The position numbers were made by a program, and so were the translations under genes. The notes under the pieces are model-generated. The model did not search any database. It was not told the origin of the DNA and saw only the letters and a list, made by a program, of their open reading frames with translations. From Aeromicrobium choanae (GTDB lineage Bacteria; Actinomycetota; Actinomycetes; Propionibacteriales; Nocardioidaceae): a stretch of DNA of 47,127 bases. Positions 19,461 to 29,431 of this stretch are shown here, in pieces. How positions within the stretch are numbered: position 1 is the first letter of the stretch; the number at the start of each line of letters is the position of its first letter. The stretch is from the NCBI GenBank assembly GCA_029265505.1, contig JAJUII010000002.1:1-47127 (forward strand). The letters run 5' to 3'.

Positions 19461-20594
19461 GTGGAGGTCTCCCAGATCCTGATCGGCGCCGCCGGCATGC
19501 TGCTCGGCGCGATCGTCACCTACGTCTGGCGATTCTCCGAGCACCGTCAGGAGACCGTCTCGCCGGCACCGGCCCCCGCCGTCGCTCCGGACCTGCACAC
19601 CGCCGTGTCGCTGCTGCGGTCGTCGGCCCTCGTCCTCGACCGCGAGGAGCAGGTGCTGCGGGCCTCGGCCCCCGCCATCGCGATGGGCCTGGTCAGCGAC
19701 GACGACCGGATCCGCAGCGACCGCCTGCTCGACCTCGTGCGCCAGGTCCGCCGTGACGGCGAGGTGCGCGAGGCCGAGTTCGAGATCCGGATGCGCCGAC
19801 GACCGCCCATCCACGTCCGGGCCCGCGTGGCCCCCCTCTCGCAGGGCCTGATGCTCGCCCTGGTCGAGGACCGCACGACCGAACAGCGCGTCGAGGCCCT
19901 GCGCCGCGACTTCGTCGCGAACGTCAGCCATGAGCTGAAGACCCCGATCGGAGCGATCAACCTGCTGGCCGAGGCGGTCGGCGAGGCCAAGGACGACCCG
20001 CAGGCCGTGCAGCGGTTCGCCGATCGCATGCGGTCCGAGAGCGAGCGACTCACCCGTCTCGTCCAGCAGATCATCGACCTGTCCCGGCTCCAGGCCGACG
20101 TCCTGGGCGACGATCAGACGGTGATCAAGGTCGACGAGCTGGTCGCCGAGGCCGCCGAGCAGTCGCAGACCGACGCCGAGGCCCGCGACATCGCGATCTC
20201 GGTCGCGGTCGAGCCCGACCTCCACCTGCGCGGCGACCGGGCCCAGCTCGGCGCAGCCCTGGGGAACCTCGTCGAGAACGCGGTGACCTACAGCCCCGAG
20301 CACTCCACCGTCGCGGTGACGGCGAAGGGTGATCGTGGCGACGTGCGCCTGACGGTGACCGATCAGGGCATCGGCATCTCGCCGGAGGAGCAGGAGCGGA
20401 TCTTCGAGCGGTTCTACCGCGTCGATCCCGCACGCGCCCGAGCCACCGGCGGGACCGGTCTGGGACTGTCGATCGTCAAGCACGTGGTCGCCGGACACGG
20501 CGGCCGCGTCGAGGTCTGGAGCGAGCCGGGCCTCGGGTCGTCCTTCACGCTGGTACTCCCGGCGTGGGACGTCGATGAAGGAGACCACGAGTGA
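19461..20594 (+). CDS. senX3: sensor histidine kinase (SenX3/PhoR-like)
   Basis: FVANVSHELKTPIGAINLLAEAV H-box; NLVENAVTYSP, GIGISPEEQERIFERFYRVD and GTGLGLSIVKHVV. Confidence 0.9.
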   Translation: MEVSQILIGAAGMLLGAIVTYVWRFSEHRQETVSPAPAPAVAPDLHTAVSLLRSSALVLDREEQVLRASAPAIAMGLVSDDDRIRSDRLLDLVRQVRRDGEVREAEFEIRMRRRPPIHVRARVAPLSQGLMLALVEDRTTEQRVEALRRDFVANVSHELKTPIGAINLLAEAVGEAKDDPQAVQRFADRMRSESERLTRLVQQIIDLSRLQADVLGDDQTVIKVDELVAEAAEQSQTDAEARDIAISVAVEPDLHLRGDRAQLGAALGNLVENAVTYSPEHSTVAVTAKGDRGDVRLTVTDQGIGISPEEQERIFERFYRVDPARARATGGTGLGLSIVKHVVAGHGGRVEVWSEPGLGSSFTLVLPAWDVDEGDHE

Positions 20595-21268
20595 CCAAGG
20601 TGCTGATCGTCGAGGACGAGACCAGCTACAGCGAGGCCCTGTCCTACGTCCTGCGCAAGGAGGGCTACGAGGTGGCGGTCGCCGAGACGGGCCCCGACGC
20701 GCTGAACGCCTTCGAGCGCGGCGGCGCCGACATCATCCTGCTCGACCTGATGCTCCCGGGGCTCTCCGGCACCGAGGTGTGCCGACGCATCCGCCAGACC
20801 TCGTCGGTTCCGATCATCATGGTCAGCGCGAAGGACACCGAGGTCGACAAGGTCGTCGGCCTCGAACTCGGCGCCGACGACTACGTGACCAAGCCGTACT
20901 CCCCCCGCGAGCTCGTCGCCCGTATCCGGGCCGTGCTGCGCCGCGGGACGGTCGAGGAGGCGCCCGACGAGGCCGTTCTGGAGGTCGGCCGGGTCCGGAT
21001 GGACGTCGACCGACACCTCGTCACGGTGGGCGGCGAGGAGGTCCGGCTCCCGCTCAAGGAGTTCGAGCTGCTCGAGTTCTTCCTGCGCAACCCGGGGCGC
21101 GTGCTGACCCGCGGCCAGCTCATCGACCGGGTCTGGGGTGCCGACTACGTCGGCGACACCAAGACCCTGGACGTCCACGTCAAGCGGCTGCGGGCCAAGA
21201 TCGAGACCGACCCGTCCCACCCCACGGTCCTGACCACGGTCCGCGGGCTGGGCTACAAGTACGGCTGA
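20591..21268 (+). CDS. regX3: OmpR-family response regulator (RegX3/PhoP-like)
   Basis: VLIVEDETSYSEALSYVLRKEGYEV, IILLDLMLPGLSGTEVCRRIR, winged-helix DNA-binding C-terminus; ATGA overlap with the kinase gene. Confidence 0.92.
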   Translation: MTKVLIVEDETSYSEALSYVLRKEGYEVAVAETGPDALNAFERGGADIILLDLMLPGLSGTEVCRRIRQTSSVPIIMVSAKDTEVDKVVGLELGADDYVTKPYSPRELVARIRAVLRRGTVEEAPDEAVLEVGRVRMDVDRHLVTVGGEEVRLPLKEFELLEFFLRNPGRVLTRGQLIDRVWGADYVGDTKTLDVHVKRLRAKIETDPSHPTVLTTVRGLGYKYG

Positions 21269-21271
21269 GCG

Positions 21272-22015
21272 TCAGCGGCCCTGGTTGGCGACCGCGGCGA
21301 TCGCCTCGGCGGCGGCCTCCGGATCGAGGTACCGACCACCGCGCTCGAGCGGCTTGAGATCCTCGTCGAGCTCGTAGACCAGCGGGATGCCGGTCGGGAT
21401 GTTGAGTCCGACGACCTCGTCCTCGCCCAGCCCGTCGAGGTGCTTGACCAAGGCGCGCAGGGAGTTGCCGTGAGCCGTCACCAGGACGGTCTTGCCCGCC
21501 CGCAGGTCCGGGACGATCTGGTCGTACCAGTACGGCAGCATGCGGTCGAGCACGTCGGCCAGGCATTCGGTGCGCGGCATGAGCTCGCTCGGCAGGTCCG
21601 CGTAGCGCGGGTCACCGACCTGGCTGTATTCGGAGTCGTCGTCCAGCGGCGGCGGCGGCGTCGCGTACGACCGACGCCACGTCATGAACTGCTCCTCGCC
21701 GAACTCCTCGAGGGTCGCCTTCTTGTCCTTGCCCTGCAGGGCACCGTAGTGGCGCTCGTTGAGCCGCCAACTGCGCTTGACCGGGATCCAGTGACGGTCG
21801 ATGCCGTCGAGGGCGATCTGCGCGGTGCGGATGGCGCGACGCAACAGCGACGTGTGCAGCACGTCGGGGTAGATGCCCGCCTCGCGCAGGAGCTCGGGGG
21901 CACGCTCGGCCTCCCGGACCCCCTGCTCGTTGAGGTCGACGTCGACCCACCCGGTGAACAGATTGCGGGCGTTCCACTCGCTGTGACCATGACGCAGCAG
22001 GACCAAGGTGCTCAT
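21272..22015 (-). CDS. gpmA: 2,3-bisphosphoglycerate-dependent phosphoglycerate mutase
   Basis: [56 protein letters not shown]. Confidence 0.97.
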   Translation of the reverse strand: MSTLVLLRHGHSEWNARNLFTGWVDVDLNEQGVREAERAPELLREAGIYPDVLHTSLLRRAIRTAQIALDGIDRHWIPVKRSWRLNERHYGALQGKDKKATLEEFGEEQFMTWRRSYATPPPPLDDDSEYSQVGDPRYADLPSELMPRTECLADVLDRMLPYWYDQIVPDLRAGKTVLVTAHGNSLRALVKHLDGLGEDEVVGLNIPTGIPLVYELDEDLKPLERGGRYLDPEAAAEAIAAVANQGR

Positions 22016-22024
22016 GGCGTCAGC

Positions 22025-22597
22025 CTAGTGGCGCTCGAGGATCTGCTGCAGACCCCTCAGGTAGTCGTCCTGGGAGTGCACCCCGGCCAGCGTGTACTGC
22101 GCGTCCACGACGACGAACGGCGCCGCCGCCGCACCGATCGCGGCCGCGGTCTGCCGTTGACGCTCGACCTCGTCGAGGAAGCGGTCGGTCGCCAGCAGCG
22201 CCTCGGCGGAGGCGAGGTCGAGTCCGGCGAGGGCCGCGCGGCTGGCGAGCACGAATCCGTCGCCGACGTCGGCACCCTCCAGGAAGTGCGCCCGCCAGAT
22301 TTGGTGGATCAGTTCGCGCTGGTGCTCCGGTCCCACGGTCTCGGCCCACGTCAGCAACCGCCAGGCGTCGGTCGAGTCCGCCGGCACGATCTCCTCGACG
22401 TTGATCTCGATCCCGGTGATCCGGGCGGCCGGTGCCACCTCGGCGGCGGGGACGCTCTCGCCGAAGGACGCGGCGCGATAGGTGATCTCGACCGGCTCGC
22501 CGGTCAGGATCGTGAACAGCGCGGCGGCACGCTCGAAGCGCACCGCGCCGATGTAGGACCACGCGTCGGTGGCGTCGGCGAACACGATGGCCTTCAC
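22025..22597 (-). CDS. DsbA/FrnE-like thioredoxin-fold protein lacking the CxxC motif
   Basis: MKAIVFADATDAWSYIGAVRFE...RLLTWAETVG...FLEGADVGD...APFVVVDAQYTLAGVHSQDDYLRGLQQIL matches the FrnE-like pattern, but residues at the usual CPWC site are D-A-W-S. Confidence 0.78.
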   Translation of the reverse strand: MKAIVFADATDAWSYIGAVRFERAAALFTILTGEPVEITYRAASFGESVPAAEVAPAARITGIEINVEEIVPADSTDAWRLLTWAETVGPEHQRELIHQIWRAHFLEGADVGDGFVLASRAALAGLDLASAEALLATDRFLDEVERQRQTAAAIGAAAAPFVVVDAQYTLAGVHSQDDYLRGLQQILERH

Positions 22598-22610
22598 GGG
22601 GACCCCTCGC

Positions 22611-23099
22611 TCAGTCGTGCGGACGCAAGTGGCGGAACGCCTCGAGATTGCGGGTCGACTCGCCGCGCATCTCGCGCCACCGCCATTCCTTGCGGATGCT
22701 CGACGCGAAGCCGAGCTCGAGGATCGTGTTGAACGACTCGTCGGCGTACGTCAGCACCGATCCGAGCACGCGGTCGACCTCCTCGACGGTCACGGCGTGC
22801 AGCGGCAGCCGCCCGTCGAGGTAGATGTCCCCGACCGCGTCGACGGCGAACGCGACGCCGTAGAGCCGCAGATTGCGCTCGAGCATCCAGCGATAGACCG
22901 CCTCGTGGTTCTCGTCCGGATTGCGGGCCACGAACGCGTGCACCCCCAGCGCGTGGCGACCCACCTCGAGACGGCAGGTGGTCTTGAGCTTGCGCTCGCC
23001 GGGGAGGTCGACCTCGAACACGTCCTCGCCGTGACGGACGTACTCCAGACCGGACGCCTCCAGCGCGCGCACGATCACCTCGCGGACATCAGCGGTCAT
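22611..23099 (-). CDS. YbjN-domain protein
   Basis: [47 protein letters not shown]...; located directly downstream of mshA as in mycobacteria. Confidence 0.88.
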   Translation of the reverse strand: MTADVREVIVRALEASGLEYVRHGEDVFEVDLPGERKLKTTCRLEVGRHALGVHAFVARNPDENHEAVYRWMLERNLRLYGVAFAVDAVGDIYLDGRLPLHAVTVEEVDRVLGSVLTYADESFNTILELGFASSIRKEWRWREMRGESTRNLEAFRHLRPHD

Positions 23100-24334
23100 C
23101 GATCCTCCTGAGCGGTGACGAGCCGGTCGGCCAGGGCCGCCCGGTAGACCTCGAGCGTGCGGTCGGCGGTGACGTCCCACCCGAAGCCCTCGGCGTGCCG
23201 CACCGCCTTGGCGCCCATCTCGGCCCGCAGCACCGGGTCGACGAGGAACGGCCGCAGGGCCGCGGCGTAGTCGCGCGGATCGTGCCCGTCGACCAGCGCG
23301 CCGGTCACGCCGTCGGCCACGGCGGTAGGCAGCCCCCCGACCGCGGCGGCGACGACGGGCGTCCCGCAGGCCTGGGCCTCGATGGCGACCAGACCGAACG
23401 ACTCGCTGTACGACGGGACGCAGACCACGGCCGCTCGTGAGTACCAGTCGGCGAGCTCGCGCTGCGAGACGGTGGGCACGAACTCGACGCGGTCCCCGAT
23501 GCCGAGGTCGCGAGCCAGGTCCTGCAATTCGGTGGGCCGCGCCAGACCCGAGCCCGAGGCACCACCGATCACCGCGACCCGGTGCGGTACGTCGATCAGG
23601 GCCGAGGCGCGCAGCACGAGGTCCGGCGCCTTGAGCGGCTGGATGCGGCCGGCGAACACGATCAGCGGCGGCTCGTCGTCCGGCGCGCTGCGCCCGAACA
23701 CGGACAGGTCGACACCCGGATGGACGATCTCGACGCGCGCCGGGTCGGCGCCGTACAGGTCGATCAGCTCGCGCCGCTCCTCGTCGGTGTTGGCGATCAG
23801 CCGATCGGCGATCCGGACGATCTCCTCCTCGCCGGCCACCCGACCGATCGGCTCGGGCAGGTCCCCGTCGGCCAGGGCGGCGTTCTTGACCTTGGCCATC
23901 GTGTGCATCGAATGGACGAGCGGGACGCCCCAGCGCTCGCGCAGCACGGTGCCCACCTGGCCGGACAGCCAGTAGTGGGCGTGCACCAGATCGAAGTAGC
24001 CGGGATCGTGGGCGGCCTCGACGCGCAGCACGTCGCGGACGAAGGCGCACAGCTGACTCGGCAGATCGGCCTTGGTCAGACCCTCGAACGGACCGGCCGC
24101 GACGTGGTGGACGCGGATGCCGTCACCGGCGTCGACGACCGGCGGCTGGTGACGTGAGGTGGCCCGAGTGAAGATCTCGACGGCGACACCGCGGGCGGCC
24201 AGACGCCGGGAGAGCTCCAGGATGTAGACGTTCATGCCTCCGGCATCGCCGGTGCCCGGCTGGTCCAGCGGGGACGTGTGCGCCGACAGCATCGCGACAC
24301 GTCGGACACCGCCAGAAGCCATGTCCCCCATCAT
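23096..24334 (-). CDS. mshA: D-inositol-3-phosphate glycosyltransferase (mycothiol biosynthesis)
   Basis: [47 protein letters not shown] and [36 protein letters not shown]. Start could also be 24322. Confidence 0.95.
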   Translation of the reverse strand: MMGDMASGGVRRVAMLSAHTSPLDQPGTGDAGGMNVYILELSRRLAARGVAVEIFTRATSRHQPPVVDAGDGIRVHHVAAGPFEGLTKADLPSQLCAFVRDVLRVEAAHDPGYFDLVHAHYWLSGQVGTVLRERWGVPLVHSMHTMAKVKNAALADGDLPEPIGRVAGEEEIVRIADRLIANTDEERRELIDLYGADPARVEIVHPGVDLSVFGRSAPDDEPPLIVFAGRIQPLKAPDLVLRASALIDVPHRVAVIGGASGSGLARPTELQDLARDLGIGDRVEFVPTVSQRELADWYSRAAVVCVPSYSESFGLVAIEAQACGTPVVAAAVGGLPTAVADGVTGALVDGHDPRDYAAALRPFLVDPVLRAEMGAKAVRHAEGFGWDVTADRTLEVYRAALADRLVTAQEDR

Positions 24335-24348
24335 GGCACGCTGGACCC

Positions 24349-25089
24349 ATGCCCACCGCAGTCGTGACCGGTGCCAGCAGCGGCATCGGCGAGGCCACCG
24401 CCCGTGTCCTGGCCGCCGACGGCCACACCGTCTTCGCGGTGGCGCGCCGCGCGGACCGCATCTCCCGGCTGGCCGACGAGATCGGGGGCGTCGCCGTCCC
24501 GTGCGACATCACCGACGCCGAGGACGTGGCCCGCCTCGCGGACCGGGTCGGCGACCGCCTCGACCTCCTGGTGAACAACGCCGGTGGCGCGAAAGGTCTC
24601 GATCCGGTGGTCGAGGGCGACCTGGACGACTGGCGCTGGATGTACGAGACGAACGTCTTGGGCACCGTGGCGGTGACGCAGGCGCTGACGCCCGCGCTGC
24701 TGGCCTCCGGCGCCGGCACGATCATCAACGTCGGCTCGACCGCGGGACGCGTCACCTACGAGGGCGGCGGTGGGTACACGGCCGCCAAGCACGCTCTCGC
24801 CGCGGTCACCGAGACGCTCCGCCTCGAGCTGAACGGCCTGCCGATCCGGGTCACCGAGATCGCTCCCGGGATGGTCAAGACCGAGGAGTTCAGCCTGACC
24901 CGGTTCGACGGGGACGCCGAGCGTGCCGAGGCGGTCTACGCGGGCGTGGACGAGCCGCTCGTCGCCGAGGACATCGCCCGGGCGATCGCCTGGGTGGCTG
25001 CACAGCCCCACCACGTCAACGTGGACCTCATGGTCGTCAAGCCGCTCGCACAGGCCGCCCAGTGGAAGGTCCACCGGCGCGATCGCTGA
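24349..25089 (+). CDS. short-chain dehydrogenase/reductase
   Basis: [51 protein letters not shown]. Confidence 0.93.
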   Translation: MPTAVVTGASSGIGEATARVLAADGHTVFAVARRADRISRLADEIGGVAVPCDITDAEDVARLADRVGDRLDLLVNNAGGAKGLDPVVEGDLDDWRWMYETNVLGTVAVTQALTPALLASGAGTIINVGSTAGRVTYEGGGGYTAAKHALAAVTETLRLELNGLPIRVTEIAPGMVKTEEFSLTRFDGDAERAEAVYAGVDEPLVAEDIARAIAWVAAQPHHVNVDLMVVKPLAQAAQWKVHRRDR

Positions 25090-25095
25090 GCCGGG

Positions 25096-25863
25096 TCAGC
25101 CGAACGGCCAGTTCGCGTCCGGGATCCGCAGCCCGCGGCCCATCTCGTGGGCCCGTCGGTTCCAGTCCATCGTCCGTGCCGCGATCCAGTAGCGCTGTTG
25201 CGCCATGAGCATCGTCAGGCTCGAGGCGATGACCTGCGGGTGGGTCTTGCCCATCGCGATCGCCAGCTCGCGGGCCGCCCGCGCGTCGTGCGCGGCGTCG
25301 TGCGCCTTGTCGAGGCGCACGCCGTAGTGGGCCGCCACGTCCGCCAGCCGCCGCTGCCCGTCGCGCTCGCGGTCGACCCCCCAGTCGATGACGAACGGAT
25401 CGACCACCAGCAGCCGGCTCCAGTCGGGCTGCTCGAGCCCATGACGCTCGGCCTCGGCGCGCAGCAGCGTCAGGTCGAACGAGGCGTTGTAGACGACCAG
25501 GCCGATCCGACGCTCGATCAGATCGTCGACCCAGGCCAAGACCGGGCGCAGCGCCTGCGCGGAGACCGGCGAGGACGCCAGGTCCGAGGCGGTGATGCCG
25601 TGGATGTCGGCCGAGGACTCCGGGATCGGCACCCCCGGGTTGACCATGCCCATGAGGTCGCCACCCACGTCGGACAGCGCCGCGAAGCTCAAGATCCGAT
25701 CGCGGCGCGGGTCGACGCCGGTCGTCTCGAAGTCGAGCGACGCCAGCGGCTGGAGGTACCAGGCGTTCGGGTCGTCCAGCGGCGGCAGCACGTTCTTGGC
25801 CCGTCGGCCCGGTCCGGAGCGACGGGCCGGCTCGGCCGTGCGATCGGCGGACGCGTCATGCAT
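25096..25863 (-). CDS. 3'-5' exonuclease (DnaQ/DEDDh type)
   Basis: LASLDFETTGVDPRRDRILSFAAL, VVYNASFDLTLLRAEAERHGL, KAHDAAHDARAARELAIAM. Confidence 0.92.
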   Translation of the reverse strand: MHDASADRTAEPARRSGPGRRAKNVLPPLDDPNAWYLQPLASLDFETTGVDPRRDRILSFAALSDVGGDLMGMVNPGVPIPESSADIHGITASDLASSPVSAQALRPVLAWVDDLIERRIGLVVYNASFDLTLLRAEAERHGLEQPDWSRLLVVDPFVIDWGVDRERDGQRRLADVAAHYGVRLDKAHDAAHDARAARELAIAMGKTHPQVIASSLTMLMAQQRYWIAARTMDWNRRAHEMGRGLRIPDANWPFG

Positions 25864-26479
25864 GGGGCGGTTCCTCTCGGGACTGATCCTGCGAGTCGTG
25901 CGTCCCCGTGCGCGTCGCCGCGTCCCGCTGGGCCAACCGCCCTTCCAACCGGGTGATCTGCGCCTTGCGTCGACGTGCCCCGGCCAGCGTGACGATGAGT
26001 GCCAGCGCGAGCGCGACGCCGGCGATCGCGCCGAACAGCGTCGCCCACTGGAAGCCCGGCGCCCGCGAGACCAAGGCGATCCAGCCGGCGTCCGAGGCGC
26101 TGTTCTCGCCCAGGCTGATCGAGAGCGTGAGCCAGTTCGGCGCCGCCAACGCGAACGCCGCCACGACCACCGCGATCTTCAGCGGCCACCGAAGGAAGGC
26201 GCGCCGCGCCTGCCACGCCAGCAGCACCGGCAGGAAGCTGAAGACGAAGCCGTAGAACAGACCCCAGAACACACCGGTCGTCATCCGACCGTCGACCTGG
26301 TCGGCGACACGTTGCGCCCACCAGCGCGGCACCGCCGCGGCCAGCACGCGCCACACGATCACCGCGACCACCACGAGGACGAGTGCGACCACGAGCCGTC
26401 GCACCCAGTAGTCGACCCCGGCCCGAGCCTCGGGGTCCGATGGCAGACCTGCGGAGGGGGAGTTCACGGGGTCTGCCAT
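25856..26479 (-). CDS. multi-TM membrane protein of unknown function
   Basis: MADPVNSPSAG start, several TM segments, charged C-terminus; overlaps the exonuclease start. Confidence 0.72.
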   Translation of the reverse strand: MADPVNSPSAGLPSDPEARAGVDYWVRRLVVALVLVVVAVIVWRVLAAAVPRWWAQRVADQVDGRMTTGVFWGLFYGFVFSFLPVLLAWQARRAFLRWPLKIAVVVAAFALAAPNWLTLSISLGENSASDAGWIALVSRAPGFQWATLFGAIAGVALALALIVTLAGARRRKAQITRLEGRLAQRDAATRTGTHDSQDQSREEPPHA

Positions 26480-26546
26480 GGCGCCCATTGTGGCACTCGT
26501 CGACGACAGATCCCAGAGGGTGCTCCGATAGGGTTGGCCCAAGCTC

Positions 26547-29396
26547 ATGGTCCTCCTCGTCGCGCTGCACTTCCTCGCCGCCGCGGTCGCCCCTGCCCTC
26601 GTCCGGGTCCTGGACCGCAAGGCGTTTCCGGTGCTCGCGCTCGTCCCGGCCGCCAGCTTCGTCTGGCTCCTCGGACCCGTCGCGCAGGCCACGCGCGGCG
26701 AGCCGACGACCGAGCAGTGGACCTGGATCGCGACCTTGGGCCTGCACGTCGACATGACGATCACCACCCTCAGCGGGGTGCTGGCGCTGCTCGTCACCGG
26801 GGTCGGCGCCCTCGTCCTGGTCTACTGCACCTGGTACTTCCGCCCGCACGACACCGAGATCTGGCGCTTCTCGGGCGTCCTGACCGGATTCGCCGGCTCC
26901 ATGCTCGGGCTGGTCCTGGCCGACAACGTCTACCTGCTCTACATCTTCTGGGAGCTCACGACGATCCTGTCGTTCCTGCTGATCGGCCACAACCCGGAGC
27001 GACGCGCCAATCGCCGGGCGGCGGTCAACGCGCTGATCGTCACGACGTTCGGCGGTCTGGCGATGCTCGTCGGACTGATCGGCCTGCACCTGATCACGGG
27101 CACCGCCCGGCTCAGCGAGATCCTCGCCGCACCGCCCGACCCCGGGCCCGCCGTCACCGCCGCCGTGATGCTCGTCCTCGTCGGAGCGATCTCCAAGTCC
27201 GCGCTCGTCCCCTTCCACTTCTGGCTCCCCGGCGCGATGGCCGCCCCCACCCCGGTCAGCGCCTACCTGCACGCCGCCGCCATGGTCAAGGCCGGCGTCT
27301 ACCTCGTCGCGCTGCTCGCCCCCGCCTTCGCCGACACCCCCGGGTGGCGTCCCGTCCTCGTCGGGTTCGGCATCATGACGATGCTGATCGGTGGCCTGCG
27401 CGCGCTGCGCCAGTACGACGTCAAGCTGTTGCTCGCCTACGGGACCGTCAGCCAACTGGGCTTCCTGGTCGCCGTGACCGGCGCCGGCACCCGCTCGGCG
27501 GCGTTCGCCGGACTGGCCCTGCTGTGCGCCCACGCCCTGTTCAAATCCGCGCTCTTCCTCGTGGTCGGCGTCATCGACCGCTCCGTCGGCACCCGCGACC
27601 TGCGCGAGCTGTCCGGCATGCGCCGAGCGGCACCGGGCCTGTTCGCCGCCTCGACCATCGCGGCCTCGTCGATGGCCGGCCTGCCGATCTTCTTCGGCTT
27701 CACCGCCAAGGAGGCGGCACTGGCCGCCTTCGTCGACCTCGGCGAGGACCTCGGGCACCGGGCCTGGGGGACCGCGGCGCTGGTCGGAATCGTGCTCGGC
27801 TCGATGCTGACCGTCGCCTACTCCGCCCGGTTCCTCTGGGGCGCGTTCGCCGACAAGCCGGGCGCCGAGCCCTGCCATCCGCGCGAGTTCTCGGTCGGCT
27901 TCCCGACGGTGCCGGCGGCGCTCGCCTCCCTGAGCCTGATCGCCGGACTGGCGGGGCCGTTCCTCACCGAGCGGCTGGCGCCGTACGCCGAGCAGTTCCC
28001 GCCCGGCGCCCACACGCCCTCCCTCGCGCTGTGGCACGGCCTCACCCCGGCACTGGGTCTGTCCGCGGTCTGCATCGTGCTCGGCCTGGCCCTGTTCGTC
28101 TGGCGGCGACCGGTCGCGGCGACCCAGCACGCGATCGTCGACCGGGTGCCGATGCCGGATGCCGAGCGCGCCTACCAGGCCATCATGCGCGGTGTCGATC
28201 GGTTGGCCGTCGAGGTCACCGGTCGCACCCAGCGTGGTTCGCTCCCGGTCTACCTGGGCATCATCCTCATCACGCTCGTGGCGGTCCCCGGCGCGGCGCT
28301 GCTGCGGGCGTGGGAGCCGCCGGACGCACATCTGTCCGACAACCGACTCCAGGTCGTCGCGGGTGTCGTCATGATCGTCGCCGCCGTGATGACCGTGCGC
28401 TCGCGTCGTCGCCTGCGCGCGGTGCTGCTCGTCGGCGTCACCGGGTACTGCACCGCGATCATGTTCGTCGCGCACGGGGCTCCGGACCTGGCACTCACCC
28501 AGGTGCTCGTCGAGACCTTTCTGCTCGTGACGTTCGTCCTCGTGCTGCGACGCCTCCCTCCGTTCTTCAGCGACCGACCGTTCAACATCGCCCGCTGGTG
28601 GCGTGTCGGACTGGGCACCGTCACCGGCCTGGCGGTCGCCGGATTCGCGTTCATCGCGACGAACGCCCGCTCACACGGCCCGATCTCGCAGGGCTGGCCC
28701 GACCCGGCGTACGAGTACGGCGGCGGCAAGAACATCGTCAACGTCGCTCTGGTCGACATCCGCGCCTGGGACACCATCGGCGAGCTCAGCGTGCTGGTGG
28801 TGGCCGCGACCGGCATCGCGAGCCTGATCTTCCTCATCACCGACCGCTCCGTGCGGCCGGTGCGACCGCGCCGCATCGTCACGCCCGACTCCAACGCGTG
28901 GCTCGCGGCGAACCTGCACGACCAGCGCCGCTCGATCGTGTTCGAGATCGTCACCCGCCTGATCTTCCACACCGTCGTGGTCTTCTCGGTGTACCTCATG
29001 CTGTCGGGCCACAACACCCCCGGCGGCGGCTTCGCCGGCGGGCTGGTCGCCGGACTGGCGCTGATGATCCGCTACCTGGCCGGCGGTCGCGAGGAGCTCG
29101 ACAACGCCGCCCCGGTGGACGCCGGCGTCGTGCTCGGCCTGGGACTGGCCACCGCGGCCATGTCGGGACTGCTCCCGACCCTGCTCGGCGGCGGTGTGCT
29201 GCAGAGCGCGATCGTCGACATCCCGCTGCCGCTCGTCGGCGAGCTGCACCTGGTCACCTCGGTGTTCTTCGACATCGGCGTCTACCTCGTGGTCGTCGGC
29301 CTGGCGCTCGACGTCCTGCGCAGCCTCGGCAACGGCATCGACGCCCACATCGAGGACGAGGGCTCCAACGAGCCCACGAGCGAGGTGACGCCGTGA
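26547..29396 (+). CDS. mrpA: Mrp cation/proton antiporter subunit A (with MrpB-like C-terminal domain)
   Basis: NuoL-like core (SALVPFHFWLPGAMAAPTPVSAYLHAAAMVKAGVYL), APDLALTQVLVETFLLVTFVLVLRRLP, and MrpB-like SGHNTPGGGFAGGLVAGLALMIRYLAGG. Confidence 0.96.
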   Translation: MVLLVALHFLAAAVAPALVRVLDRKAFPVLALVPAASFVWLLGPVAQATRGEPTTEQWTWIATLGLHVDMTITTLSGVLALLVTGVGALVLVYCTWYFRPHDTEIWRFSGVLTGFAGSMLGLVLADNVYLLYIFWELTTILSFLLIGHNPERRANRRAAVNALIVTTFGGLAMLVGLIGLHLITGTARLSEILAAPPDPGPAVTAAVMLVLVGAISKSALVPFHFWLPGAMAAPTPVSAYLHAAAMVKAGVYLVALLAPAFADTPGWRPVLVGFGIMTMLIGGLRALRQYDVKLLLAYGTVSQLGFLVAVTGAGTRSAAFAGLALLCAHALFKSALFLVVGVIDRSVGTRDLRELSGMRRAAPGLFAASTIAASSMAGLPIFFGFTAKEAALAAFVDLGEDLGHRAWGTAALVGIVLGSMLTVAYSARFLWGAFADKPGAEPCHPREFSVGFPTVPAALASLSLIAGLAGPFLTERLAPYAEQFPPGAHTPSLALWHGLTPALGLSAVCIVLGLALFVWRRPVAATQHAIVDRVPMPDAERAYQAIMRGVDRLAVEVTGRTQRGSLPVYLGIILITLVAVPGAALLRAWEPPDAHLSDNRLQVVAGVVMIVAAVMTVRSRRRLRAVLLVGVTGYCTAIMFVAHGAPDLALTQVLVETFLLVTFVLVLRRLPPFFSDRPFNIARWWRVGLGTVTGLAVAGFAFIATNARSHGPISQGWPDPAYEYGGGKNIVNVALVDIRAWDTIGELSVLVVAATGIASLIFLITDRSVRPVRPRRIVTPDSNAWLAANLHDQRRSIVFEIVTRLIFHTVVVFSVYLMLSGHNTPGGGFAGGLVAGLALMIRYLAGGREELDNAAPVDAGVVLGLGLATAAMSGLLPTLLGGGVLQSAIVDIPLPLVGELHLVTSVFFDIGVYLVVVGLALDVLRSLGNGIDAHIEDEGSNEPTSEVTP

Positions 29397-29431
29397 GCGA
29401 TCCCCGACGACTCGACGAGGTGATCCGATGA
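29393..29431 (+). other. 12-aa mini-ORF (VSDPRRLDEVIR) bridging mrpA and mrpC
   Basis: GTG at 29393 overlaps the mrpA stop; TGA at 29429-29431 overlaps the mrpC ATG at 29428. Confidence 0.45.

Noticed and set aside
19329-20588. N-terminal extension of phoU to 635 aa (ORF 18681..20588 -)
   Set aside because: Region is antisense to senX3; a PhoU-like N-terminus begins at MRHQYYEQL with a promoter just upstream.
25689-28475. 928-aa - strand ORF antisense to mrpA
   Set aside because: Asp/Gly/Arg/His/Gln-rich composition typical of antisense shadow of a GC-rich gene; mrpA is unambiguous.
25592-29431. 1279-aa + strand ORF overlapping exonuclease, membrane and mrpA regions
   Set aside because: Arg/Pro/Gly/Ala-rich shadow frame of high-GC DNA over well-supported genes; no domain-like sequence. 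Only its last 39 nt (the mini-ORF) is of interest.
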